Assembly (NCBI GenBank): GCA_965372745.1
Contig: CBDVDM010000009.1
Coordinates: 1-64,000, forward strand
From: VRUG01 sp965372745
GTDB lineage: Bacteria; Planctomycetota; Phycisphaerae; Sedimentisphaerales; Anaerobacaceae
Direction: 5' to 3'
DNA length: 64,000 bases
Each line of letters starts with the position of its first letter. Within the stretch, counting starts at the first letter, position 1. The translations under genes and the position numbers were made by a program. The notes below the pieces were generated by a model, which searched no databases, was not told the origin of the DNA, and saw only the letters and a program-made list of their open reading frames with translations. This document shows positions 44,991-51,706 of this stretch, piece after piece.

Positions 44991-45108
44991 CTCTGTGAAC
45001 TCTGTGTCCTCTGTGGCTAAATTTTTTGTCCTTTTCTTTGTGTCTTTGTGCCTTCGTGATTACATATTTTTATTTTCCTCTGTGAACTCTGTGTCCTCTG
45101 TGGCTAAA
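44991..45108 (+). repeat. Two identical 31-bp repeats around the pyrK stop
   Basis: The 31-base unit that begins CTCTGTGAACTCTGTGTCCT and ends CTGTGGCTAAA occurs at 44991-45021 and again, without change, at 45078-45108. 'ttttttgtccttttctttgt' type sequence lies between them and recurs near 47.92 kb. The second copy is inside the pyrK reading frame. Related minus-strand copies lie at 17886-17911 and 30907-30932. Confidence 0.85.
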
Positions 45109-46031
45109 AACACGAGTTCTCTGCTGTCAAATACCGGCCCGTCCTTACAGCACAGCTTATAAACACTTTCGTTGTTATCTGATTTACATTCAACCGCACA
45201 GCTTTGACAAATCCCAATCCCGCAGGCCATCATCCGCTCCATACTTACCTGGCAGTCAACGTTGAAATTTTCAGCTATTTTGGCAACTTTTGCAAGCATC
45301 GCCTCAGGCCCGCAGCCGTAAATGATTATCTCACTTTTGTCTGCATTGCAATTGCCTAACCACTCTTCGAGTTTTTCAGTAACAAAGCCCTTATAGCCGA
45401 TGTCGCCCTCATCACTTGACACCTGCCATGTTACACCGTTAAAAGTTATATCAGTTAATGATTTCAATGTCTCTTTGTTTTGATTTTGAATCTCTTCTAA
45501 TGGGAAGTCAGCTGCCGATTTTGCCCCTATGAATCCCGCTGTTTTAATTTCTGGATATTTTTCGCTCAATGTCTTCGCCAGATGCAGTATCGGCGGAGCT
45601 CCCGTTCCACCCGTTACAAGCAGGGCGGTCTGTTTGTCTTTTGGTATTGTAAATCCGTTCCCTAAAGGCCCGATGATACTGATTGTGTCACCTTCGGATA
45701 ATGTTGTCATTCGTAATGTTGCCGGCCCTAAGACACAATACAAAAGCTCTACCTGTGTTTCGCTTTCTTTTGATTCGACACTGCAAAAACTGAAAGGCCG
45801 GCGCAGGAGGATTTCTCTATTAGCCTTGTCCTTTAAGTTTTCCGGAATGTTTTGTGCCGCCGGTAGTGCCGCCGATGATATATCGATTTCCGCGAATTGG
45901 CCTGGTATAAAATTGGCAAATGTTTTAGCCGCCTCGCCGGCGAATTTCAGTCCTAAGCGGTAAAAACGCTCGCCGATTTGCCTGTTAAACCTGACAACCC
46001 CAGAAAACAGTCCTTTTTTTGTTTTTTCCAT
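45060..46031 (-). CDS. pyrK: Dihydroorotate dehydrogenase B, electron-transfer subunit
   Basis: A 323-residue ferredoxin-reductase-like protein. The FAD region RPFSFCSVE, NAD region LVTGGTGAPPILHLAK and the 2Fe-2S cluster MACGIGICQSCAVEC...CCKDGPVFDSRELV are complete. It carries electrons from PyrD to NAD. The start at 46031 has AAAAGGA upstream and is preferred to one six codons earlier. After the conserved DSRELV the C-terminal tail FLATEDTEFTEENKNM is a translation of the interspersed 31-bp repeat and is not part of the family. Confidence 0.93.
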   Translation of the reverse strand: MEKTKKGLFSGVVRFNRQIGERFYRLGLKFAGEAAKTFANFIPGQFAEIDISSAALPAAQNIPENLKDKANREILLRRPFSFCSVESKESETQVELLYCVLGPATLRMTTLSEGDTISIIGPLGNGFTIPKDKQTALLVTGGTGAPPILHLAKTLSEKYPEIKTAGFIGAKSAADFPLEEIQNQNKETLKSLTDITFNGVTWQVSSDEGDIGYKGFVTEKLEEWLGNCNADKSEIIIYGCGPEAMLAKVAKIAENFNVDCQVSMERMMACGIGICQSCAVECKSDNNESVYKLCCKDGPVFDSRELVFLATEDTEFTEENKNM

Positions 46032-46502
46032 AATCCTTTTACAAATCAAACCATATCAAACCAATTTACAAAATTCTCTCTTCCAGTCAAGTGCTATTAA
46101 GGAATAATCAATCACTACATTGTTTAGCTCTGCTGCTTGCGGCAGGGGAATTTCTAAATGTTTATCCCCGTTATCTTTCATATTCCTGCAATATGTTGGC
46201 CGGGGACACGGGACCCATAAATATTTAGCCTGCGGTTTCACCGCAGGTTTAGATCAGAAAAGGCAGGGCGATCTGTGGCTGGGGTAATTTCTGTATCGTT
46301 TACCCGTCGCCGTGTCGGCGACGAGTTTTTTTCTTTGCTTTTTGGAGACAGAAACGCATAATAAAGCCTATTATAGAATTATTAAAAAACAATTAGAATA
46401 TTTAGCGACAAGAGTGAAGGCATTACAGAAATTAACAAATAAAATCTGTCAGGAGAAAATAGAATCGTTTGGTTAGTAAAATAATAGAATAAAAGGAACA
46501 AG
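46032..46502. repeat. Spacer with TTAGCC hairpin and terminator-like hairpin
   Basis: No gene is supported. CCTGCGGT/ACCGCAGG with a TTC loop (46229-46247) has TTTAG on its left and TTTAG on its right and matches hairpins near 60.4 kb. 'ctgtggctggggt' (46273-46285) repeats a string from 210-222. The 61-codon minus-strand frame at 46056-46241 reads through these repeats. Confidence 0.55.
46305..46332 (+). terminator. Terminator-like hairpin with no evident gene
   Basis: CGTCGCCG (46305-46312) and CGGCGACG (46316-46323) form a perfect 8-bp stem with a TGT loop, followed by AG and seven T. It has every feature of an intrinsic terminator on the plus strand, yet no plus-strand gene lies upstream for 2 kb. 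It may end an unrecognised small RNA or be part of a repeat. Confidence 0.6.
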
Positions 46503-47216
46503 ATGGTAAAAAAGTTTGTTTCGGCATTTAATCTATTAATACCTTTCTTTGAATCATATCCATTGTGGGTAAAAGCATTACTCGCAATATGGTTACTGCT
46601 AACTGCCGTCATGGTTATCTCCTTATTATTTTCTCGATCACCCAAAAATAAAACAACAAATGAGGATGTTATCAATGAAAGAACTAAATATTTCGCGAAA
46701 GCAGAGACGGTAACTTCACCGAAAGCAGTTCTTGAGATAAAGGTCGATTTTAAGAAAAATTTAATTCTTGAGAATAAAGGTTCTATAGACTTGAAAGATA
46801 TTTCTATTTTTGCAACTCGATATGTTTTTGATGATAACTCTTTCGGCAAAGAAAACAAAATTAAAGAATATAATAAAATGGGAGGAGTTCTTTACAATAT
46901 ATCAAGACTTGAAGCGAAGGTTGGCAAAGAAAGTTTTGATTTAAAAAAACATCCGTTCATTGAAATTTATGATAAGCCTTTTGTAAAAGGTAATTATATG
47001 CCTTCTATAACATTTTATTGCCTTAGAGTTGTTTATAGAGAGGCAAGCACTGGGGAAAAACATATCGATCATTATGTGACAACATCATATACAGATTTTC
47101 CGTCTCCAATTGAAAATCAGGAAATGATTGCATCATGTGGTACTCCAGAGGGTGATTTTATGTATAAAATCCCAAAAGTAATAAAAGACCATCAAAAAAC
47201 CATTTTTGGTGAATAA
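46503..47216 (+). CDS. Hypothetical single-pass membrane protein, AT-rich orphan
   Basis: A 237-residue protein with one hydrophobic segment (about residues 21-45, PLWVKALLAIWLLLTAVMVI) and a soluble, beta-leaning C-terminal domain. No family could be recognised. AAAAGGAAC gives a good ribosome binding site, which supports it as a real gene. It is clearly more AT-rich than pyrK or the efflux operon and lies in a repeat-rich strip, so recent acquisition is likely. Confidence 0.6.
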   Translation: MVKKFVSAFNLLIPFFESYPLWVKALLAIWLLLTAVMVISLLFSRSPKNKTTNEDVINERTKYFAKAETVTSPKAVLEIKVDFKKNLILENKGSIDLKDISIFATRYVFDDNSFGKENKIKEYNKMGGVLYNISRLEAKVGKESFDLKKHPFIEIYDKPFVKGNYMPSITFYCLRVVYREASTGEKHIDHYVTTSYTDFPSPIENQEMIASCGTPEGDFMYKIPKVIKDHQKTIFGE

Positions 47217-47294
47217 ATTTAAGCACCTCCAAATTTATAGGTAGTGGTTATATTGCAAAAAAGTGGTTAGCATATTGCGAAAAAAATGCCATGT

Positions 47295-47333
47295 TTTGTC
47301 ATTTCGACCGGAGCACAGCGTAGTGGAGAAATC
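47295..47333 (+). repeat. Left GTCATT...AATCT flank of the GIY-YIG gene
   Basis: TTGTCATTTCGACCGGAGCA continues through CAGCG to GGAGAAATCT just before the GIY-YIG start. It belongs to the same design as the unit at 223-252 and is in inverted orientation relative to the unit at 47672-47700. Confidence 0.6.
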
Positions 47334-47349
47334 TAAATAAAAAACAATT

Positions 47350-47647
47350 ATGAAAAATTACTATGTCTATATAATGTCCAACCATTCCGGCACATTATAC
47401 GTTGGCATAACTAACAACATAAAAAAAACGAGTCTGCCAGCACAAAAAACATCTAATGCCAGGATTCACCGAAAAGTACAATATCAAACATTTGCTCTAT
47501 GTCGAAACTGTTTCCGACCCTCTTTCAGCTATCGGCCGAGAAAAACAAATTAAGAAATGGCGGCGAGAGAAAAAACTTGCACTTATTGACTCATTAAACC
47601 CAGACAGAAAAGATTTAAGCCAGGATTGGTATGAAGAAAACATTTAG
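47350..47647 (+). pseudogene. GIY-YIG endonuclease-like gene, frameshifted
   Basis: The first frame gives MKNYYVYIMSNHSGTLYVGI then TNNIKK, the GIY-YIG core. The next gives MPGFTEKYNIKHLLYVETVS then DPLSAIGREKQIKKWRREKK, the rest of the same family. The shift falls at an eight-A run (47421-47428); removing one A joins them into a continuous 98-residue protein with RVCQHKKHL across the junction. It could be a broken gene, a sequencing error in the run, or a gene rescued by slippage. Small GIY-YIG proteins of this group are predicted nucleases. It is flanked by inverted GTCATT-type units. Confidence 0.8.
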
Positions 47648-47671
47648 GACTATAATCTTTGTTCTCTTAAT

Positions 47672-47700
47672 AGATATCTCGACTGCGCTCGATATGACAA
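47672..47700 (-). repeat. Right GTCATT...AATCT-type flank of the GIY-YIG gene
   Basis: Read on the minus strand it is TTGTCATATCGAGCGCAGTC followed by GAGATATCT, an inverted relative of the left flank with the middle shortened. Confidence 0.6.
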
Positions 47701-47972
47701 AATAAGCAAGGTGCATGATTAATTTTTATCCCTCTGTCTTCTGCATTTCTTTTTTCGATTCTCTTTAATCTGTGTAATTTCCCTGAACCGCACCTGGTTC
47801 AGGGGCAGCGTTTAAAAAACTTCGTGTAAATTCGTGTTCATTCGTGGTTAAAATTAGTTGTTAGTTTTTCTTAATTCTGTCTTCTGTCTAAAGTCTAATC
47901 CCAGCTTTTTTGTGGCCATTTTTTTGTCCTTTTCTTTGTGCCTTAGAGTCTTGGAGGCTAAAATCAATCGTT
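47701..47972. repeat. Repeat units upstream of A-rich element B
   Basis: The 36-base block at 47845-47880 is identical to 30774-30809 on the other strand. 'aaattcgtgttcattcgtgg' precedes it, a 'gtctaaagtctaat' run follows at about 47886, and a 'tttttttgtccttttctttg' unit lies at about 47917-47937. No gene is seen. Confidence 0.65.
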
Positions 47973-48128
47973 TGCGCAAGTTCGTTTTTTCAACATGTAA
48001 ATTTATGCGAATTTTGGTGCATTTCATGTCAATTCGTGCGCGTTTCTGCGCTTTTTTGTTCATTTTTGCGTGCTTTTTGCACCAATTTTTGACCAACTTG
48101 CGCATTTAATCGCGCCCAAATTCCCTAT
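47973..48128 (-). repeat. A-rich ~155-bp element with GCGCAAG inverted ends, copy B
   Basis: Arms TGCGCAAGTT (47973-47982) and AACTTGCGCA (48095-48104) are a perfect 10-bp inverted repeat around a 112-base body. On the minus strand the order ATAGGGA, AAATGCGCAAGTTG, CACGCAAAAA, AATTGACATGAAATG matches copy A at 17635-17789. Here the frame from ATGCGCAAGTTG stays open for 83 codons and runs out of the element into other repeats; copy A stops early, so a conserved protein is doubtful. Confidence 0.65.
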
Positions 48129-48197
48129 CCTACCTAAGCCAAATAGTAAATGCCCCGTTAATCTGCCGAAAATTTTCGATTTCACACCAAATTTCTG

Positions 48198-48249
48198 TTG
48201 CCTCACTGCCGAAATATGCGTATACTCTTAATAGACTGACGAGTCAGTC
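48198..48249 (+). promoter_or_regulatory. Promoter and TetR operator of the efflux operon
   Basis: TTGCCT (48198-48203) and TATACT (48221-48226) are 17 bases apart. A perfect palindrome GACTGAC-GA-GTCAGTC (48234-48249) lies across the expected transcription start, the usual place for a TetR-family repressor to block its own operon. The tetR gene begins about 95 bases downstream. Confidence 0.75.
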
Positions 48250-48344
48250 AGTTTTGAAAAAGCTCTGTTCAGCCTAAAGGCTGGACAGTGTGGATAGAGA
48301 TAAAAAAAGTCATAACTACCTGTTATAAAAAGGGATATAAAATC

Positions 48345-48977
48345 ATGGCTAATGTAAAAGACGATAAAAAAGCCGACCTTATTCAGCAGCGGAAAGAACA
48401 GATTTTAACTGCTGCCAAGCCGATTTTTGCAAAAAACGGCTATCGCCGCACAAAAGTTGACCAAATCGCTGACGCTCTAAGTATAGGCAAGGGAACGATT
48501 TACAGATATTTCCCCGACAAAAAAACGTTATTTCTATCAGTATTTAAGCAAGGCTGCGAGCAAATCCAACAGCGTTTTGCTGCCAATGTCCACCCTATTA
48601 CCGACCCGCCTACTAAGGTAGCTGCTGCTATAAGGAATTTCTTTGAATTTTTCGATAAAAACCGCGATTTTGTGGAAATAATGATGCAGGTCAGAAGCGA
48701 ATTCAGGCAGGAACATCGAGAAATCTTCATGGCTGTTTACAGTAATTACATTGTAATGATTCAGAATAACCTTCGTAATGGCGTAAAAATGGGGATTTTT
48801 CGGGATTTAGACGTCGAAAAAACAGCAGAGGCAATGAGTTCAACGCTGCATGGTGTGCTGCAGAACTTTTATATGAGAGAAATCGAGTCTGGCGATACTA
48901 AAAACGCCGAAAAAGCGTCATTACTTGACAGAATCGAACCTATAACGCAACTGATTTTAAACGGCCTGAAAAAGTAA
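48345..48977 (+). CDS. TetR/AcrR-family transcriptional repressor
   Basis: A 210-residue regulator with a helix-turn-helix at about residues 34-57 (TKVDQIADALSIGKGTIYRY then F) and a helical ligand-binding C-terminal domain. The ATG at 48345 has AAAGGGA upstream; the earlier in-frame start would add 19 residues outside the family. Its stop overlaps the ATG of the outer-membrane factor gene (TAATG), so the four genes form one operon that it probably represses until an efflux substrate binds. Confidence 0.92.
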   Translation: MANVKDDKKADLIQQRKEQILTAAKPIFAKNGYRRTKVDQIADALSIGKGTIYRYFPDKKTLFLSVFKQGCEQIQQRFAANVHPITDPPTKVAAAIRNFFEFFDKNRDFVEIMMQVRSEFRQEHREIFMAVYSNYIVMIQNNLRNGVKMGIFRDLDVEKTAEAMSSTLHGVLQNFYMREIESGDTKNAEKASLLDRIEPITQLILNGLKK

Positions 48978-50425
48978 TGAAATTCATAAGAAAACAATTA
49001 AACCTCATTTTTAGCGTAATTATATGCTTTTTAATAGCTGGCTGTACCGTTGGCCCGAATTACTCCAGACCCCAAACACCAGTTAGCACACTCGATAGCT
49101 ATTTCCGTGCCGGCCAATATAGTCAGGATGCAAATGAACTTCCCGACGTTTATCGCTGGTGGCTGCGATTCGGCGACCCTGTAACTTCTGATTTGGTAAG
49201 TCAGGCATTAGCAAGTAATTATGACCTCAAGGCCGCCGCTGCAAGAGTCTTACAAGCCGAAGCTGCGTTCAGGCAAATACGAGGCAGCCGACTTCCTCAG
49301 GTTACATATAATCTAAACCGTTCAAGAGGCAAAACAGCTATTACAGATGTGAGCACAACCTGGTCTCAGGATTTCTCGGTGTCGTACATACTGGATTTAT
49401 TCGGAAAATTGAGAAGAACAGAAAAAGCAGGCTGGGCAGATATGTTAGCTGCAGAGGCCAACGAGTGGGCTGTAATTAATTCACTTATCGCAAGTGTCAT
49501 TAGAGCGAGGGTTGAAACAGCAACAATTCAAAACCGCCTGAATATCGCTCGTGGTGATACCGAAAGCCGTCAAAACACTTTGGAAATTGTTGAGCGCCGC
49601 TACGAGATGGGACTTGTCGGGCCGGTTGATGTGAGATTGGCAAGAGAAAACCTTGCAGCTTCCAAAGCCAGCGAGATAAGTATTGAGCTAACACTAATTA
49701 AAGCTCAACATGCCCTTGATGTATTGCTTGGCAAGGCACCGGGCAGCGGTGAGCAATTGCCTGTGACGTTGGCTGATTTGCCGCAGTTAGAGCCTGTGCC
49801 GATAGGTATGCCGGCATCGCTGTTAGACCGTCGTCCGGATGTAAGGTCGGCAGAATTTGCCCTTGAAAGCGGGAGCGAAAAAATCGGCGTCAGTATTGCA
49901 CAACTTTATCCGGATTTGACATTGACGGCAAACTGGGGGCAAAGTGCAGGCAGGTGGCGCGATATCTGGAAAGACGAGACTGAAATTTATTCAGCCTTAC
50001 TTCATTTGGCCCAGCCGATATTTAAAGGTGGTCAATTACAGGCACAGGTCGATGCTGCGAAAGCAAAATACTCAGAGTTGGCAGCCAATTATGCGAAGAC
50101 GGTTTTGACGGCAATGCAGGAGGTTGAAGATGCCTTGGTTTCCGAGCAACTGCTGCAAATGAGATTAAAACACGTGCAGATTCGATTCAATGAAGCAGTA
50201 GCAGCCGAGAGTCTCTCGCAGCAGCGATATCAACGCGGGGTTGAAGGGATTTTGACTGTGCTTGAAACGGAGCGACGCCGAAGACAGGCAGAAAATGACC
50301 TTGCAGTTTTGAAAGGCCAGATATGGACGAACCGAGTGAATCTGTTCTTGGCATTAGGCGGCGACTGGATAGGCCCGGAAGAAAATAAAGAAAATCAGGA
50401 TACTAAAAATGATAAGCAAAAATAA
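48977..50425 (+). CDS. RND efflux outer-membrane lipoprotein, NodT/TolC family
   Basis: A 482-residue outer-membrane factor. A signal peptide with lipobox IAGC gives a lipidated cysteine followed by TVGPNYSRP, the NodT-family hallmark. Two homologous repeats each carry the long helix and strand pairs of a TolC barrel-tunnel. It forms the exit duct of the tripartite pump. It starts on the last base of the tetR stop and its 3' end overlaps the adaptor gene by 17 bases. Confidence 0.93.
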   Translation: MKFIRKQLNLIFSVIICFLIAGCTVGPNYSRPQTPVSTLDSYFRAGQYSQDANELPDVYRWWLRFGDPVTSDLVSQALASNYDLKAAAARVLQAEAAFRQIRGSRLPQVTYNLNRSRGKTAITDVSTTWSQDFSVSYILDLFGKLRRTEKAGWADMLAAEANEWAVINSLIASVIRARVETATIQNRLNIARGDTESRQNTLEIVERRYEMGLVGPVDVRLARENLAASKASEISIELTLIKAQHALDVLLGKAPGSGEQLPVTLADLPQLEPVPIGMPASLLDRRPDVRSAEFALESGSEKIGVSIAQLYPDLTLTANWGQSAGRWRDIWKDETEIYSALLHLAQPIFKGGQLQAQVDAAKAKYSELAANYAKTVLTAMQEVEDALVSEQLLQMRLKHVQIRFNEAVAAESLSQQRYQRGVEGILTVLETERRRRQAENDLAVLKGQIWTNRVNLFLALGGDWIGPEENKENQDTKNDKQK

Positions 50426-51701
50426 AATACAAACTGAAATTAAAAAAGTTTTAGATAAGGCAAAACCAACAGCAAGCAAATACGCCCGAAAGTCTCGGGA
50501 GTTTGCCGCTCGTCGAAAGCAATTGACAATCTCACTTGGTATTTTGTTTTTGGGAATAATGTTTACTATTTTGTTGGTCAAAATGCGAAGACCTCCGCAA
50601 AAGGTGGCAACTGAGGTTTTTACGCCATTAGTTAAAACAGCAAGACTCAAGCCGCGAGACATAAAGATGATAATAACAGGTTATGGTACAGTCAGCCCGA
50701 AGGTTCAGGTCGAGATAGTGCCGCAGGTTTCCGGCAAGGTTGTCCGGGTCAATCCTGAATTTAAGTCAGGTGGATTTATCGGAGCGGGCCAGAACATAAT
50801 TGAAATAGACCCGCGTGATTACGAATTGGCAGTTCAACAGGCGCTAGCGACTGTTGCAGAGGCGAAAGTTAAAGTTGATGTTGAAAAAGCAGAGGCCCAG
50901 GTAGCGAGGAAAGAATGGGAACAGATAAATCCCGGAACCGAGCCGAGTTCTCCATTGGTGCTTCGCGAACCTCAGATTAAGCAGGCAGAGGCTTTATTGG
51001 CATCAGCTGAAGCGCAGTTAGCCACAGCGAAATTAAATCTTGAGCGGACAAAAGTGACACTGCCGCTTAAAATCAGAGTGATGAGTGAAAAAATAGATTT
51101 AGGCCAATATATTTCGGTTGGCCAGTCGATTGGCAGTGCTTACGGCGTAGAAGCAGTTGAGATAGAGCTTCCTCTGGAGGACGGCGAACTGCAATGGTTC
51201 GATGTTCCGGAAAATTCGACTGGGTTTGACGGCAGAGAGCCAGTTGCAAAGGCAACAGTTGCATATGTTAAAGCTGACTTCGCAGGCGGAAAACACGTCT
51301 GGAAAGGTTATATTACCAGAATGATGGCAGAGATAGATAAAAAGTCACGTCTTGTTTCGGTTGTGATCGAGGTGCCGCAACCGTTTGACAATTCCGATGC
51401 CAGGCCTGACCTGTTGCCGGGTATGTTCGTGGAAGTTTTTATCGAAGGTAATGTCCTGAAAAATGCGTTTGCAGTACCTCGCTATGCTTTACATGAGGGG
51501 AATAAATTATGGGTTGTTGAGGGTGAGCAGCTTCGAGTAAAGGAACTTGAAATAGTTCGCTTCGATGCGGATTATGCCTATACCACCTCCAGTCTTGACG
51601 GTAGTGCGACGATAGTTGTCAGTTCACTCGACACGGCAACTGATGGTATGAAGGTTCGTGTAAAAGTAAAATCGCAGGACATGAATTCCATTGAGGAATA
51701 A
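50409..51701 (+). CDS. RND efflux periplasmic adaptor
   Basis: A 430-residue HlyD/AcrA-like membrane-fusion protein. One N-terminal membrane helix (about residues 39-57) is preceded by an unusually long basic tail. Lipoyl-like halves (IVPQVSGKVVRVNPEFKSGG and the later VTLPLKIRVM), an alpha-hairpin and a beta-barrel follow. It bridges the inner-membrane transporter and the outer-membrane duct. Confidence 0.92.
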   Translation: MISKNKIQTEIKKVLDKAKPTASKYARKSREFAARRKQLTISLGILFLGIMFTILLVKMRRPPQKVATEVFTPLVKTARLKPRDIKMIITGYGTVSPKVQVEIVPQVSGKVVRVNPEFKSGGFIGAGQNIIEIDPRDYELAVQQALATVAEAKVKVDVEKAEAQVARKEWEQINPGTEPSSPLVLREPQIKQAEALLASAEAQLATAKLNLERTKVTLPLKIRVMSEKIDLGQYISVGQSIGSAYGVEAVEIELPLEDGELQWFDVPENSTGFDGREPVAKATVAYVKADFAGGKHVWKGYITRMMAEIDKKSRLVSVVIEVPQPFDNSDARPDLLPGMFVEVFIEGNVLKNAFAVPRYALHEGNKLWVVEGEQLRVKELEIVRFDADYAYTTSSLDGSATIVVSSLDTATDGMKVRVKVKSQDMNSIEE

Positions 51702-51706
51702 ATTAA

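Noticed and set aside
44991..45108. Possible CRISPR array
   Set aside because: Only two repeat copies, direct but with a spacer that is itself a dispersed repeat; no cas genes are in the window.
46056..46241. 61-codon minus-strand frame
   Set aside because: Reads through the TTAGCC hairpin and shows no protein-like pattern.
47854..48105. 83-codon minus-strand frame starting at ATGCGCAAGTTG
   Set aside because: It lies within A-rich element B and runs into other repeats; the equivalent frame in copy A stops after eleven codons, so coding conservation is absent.
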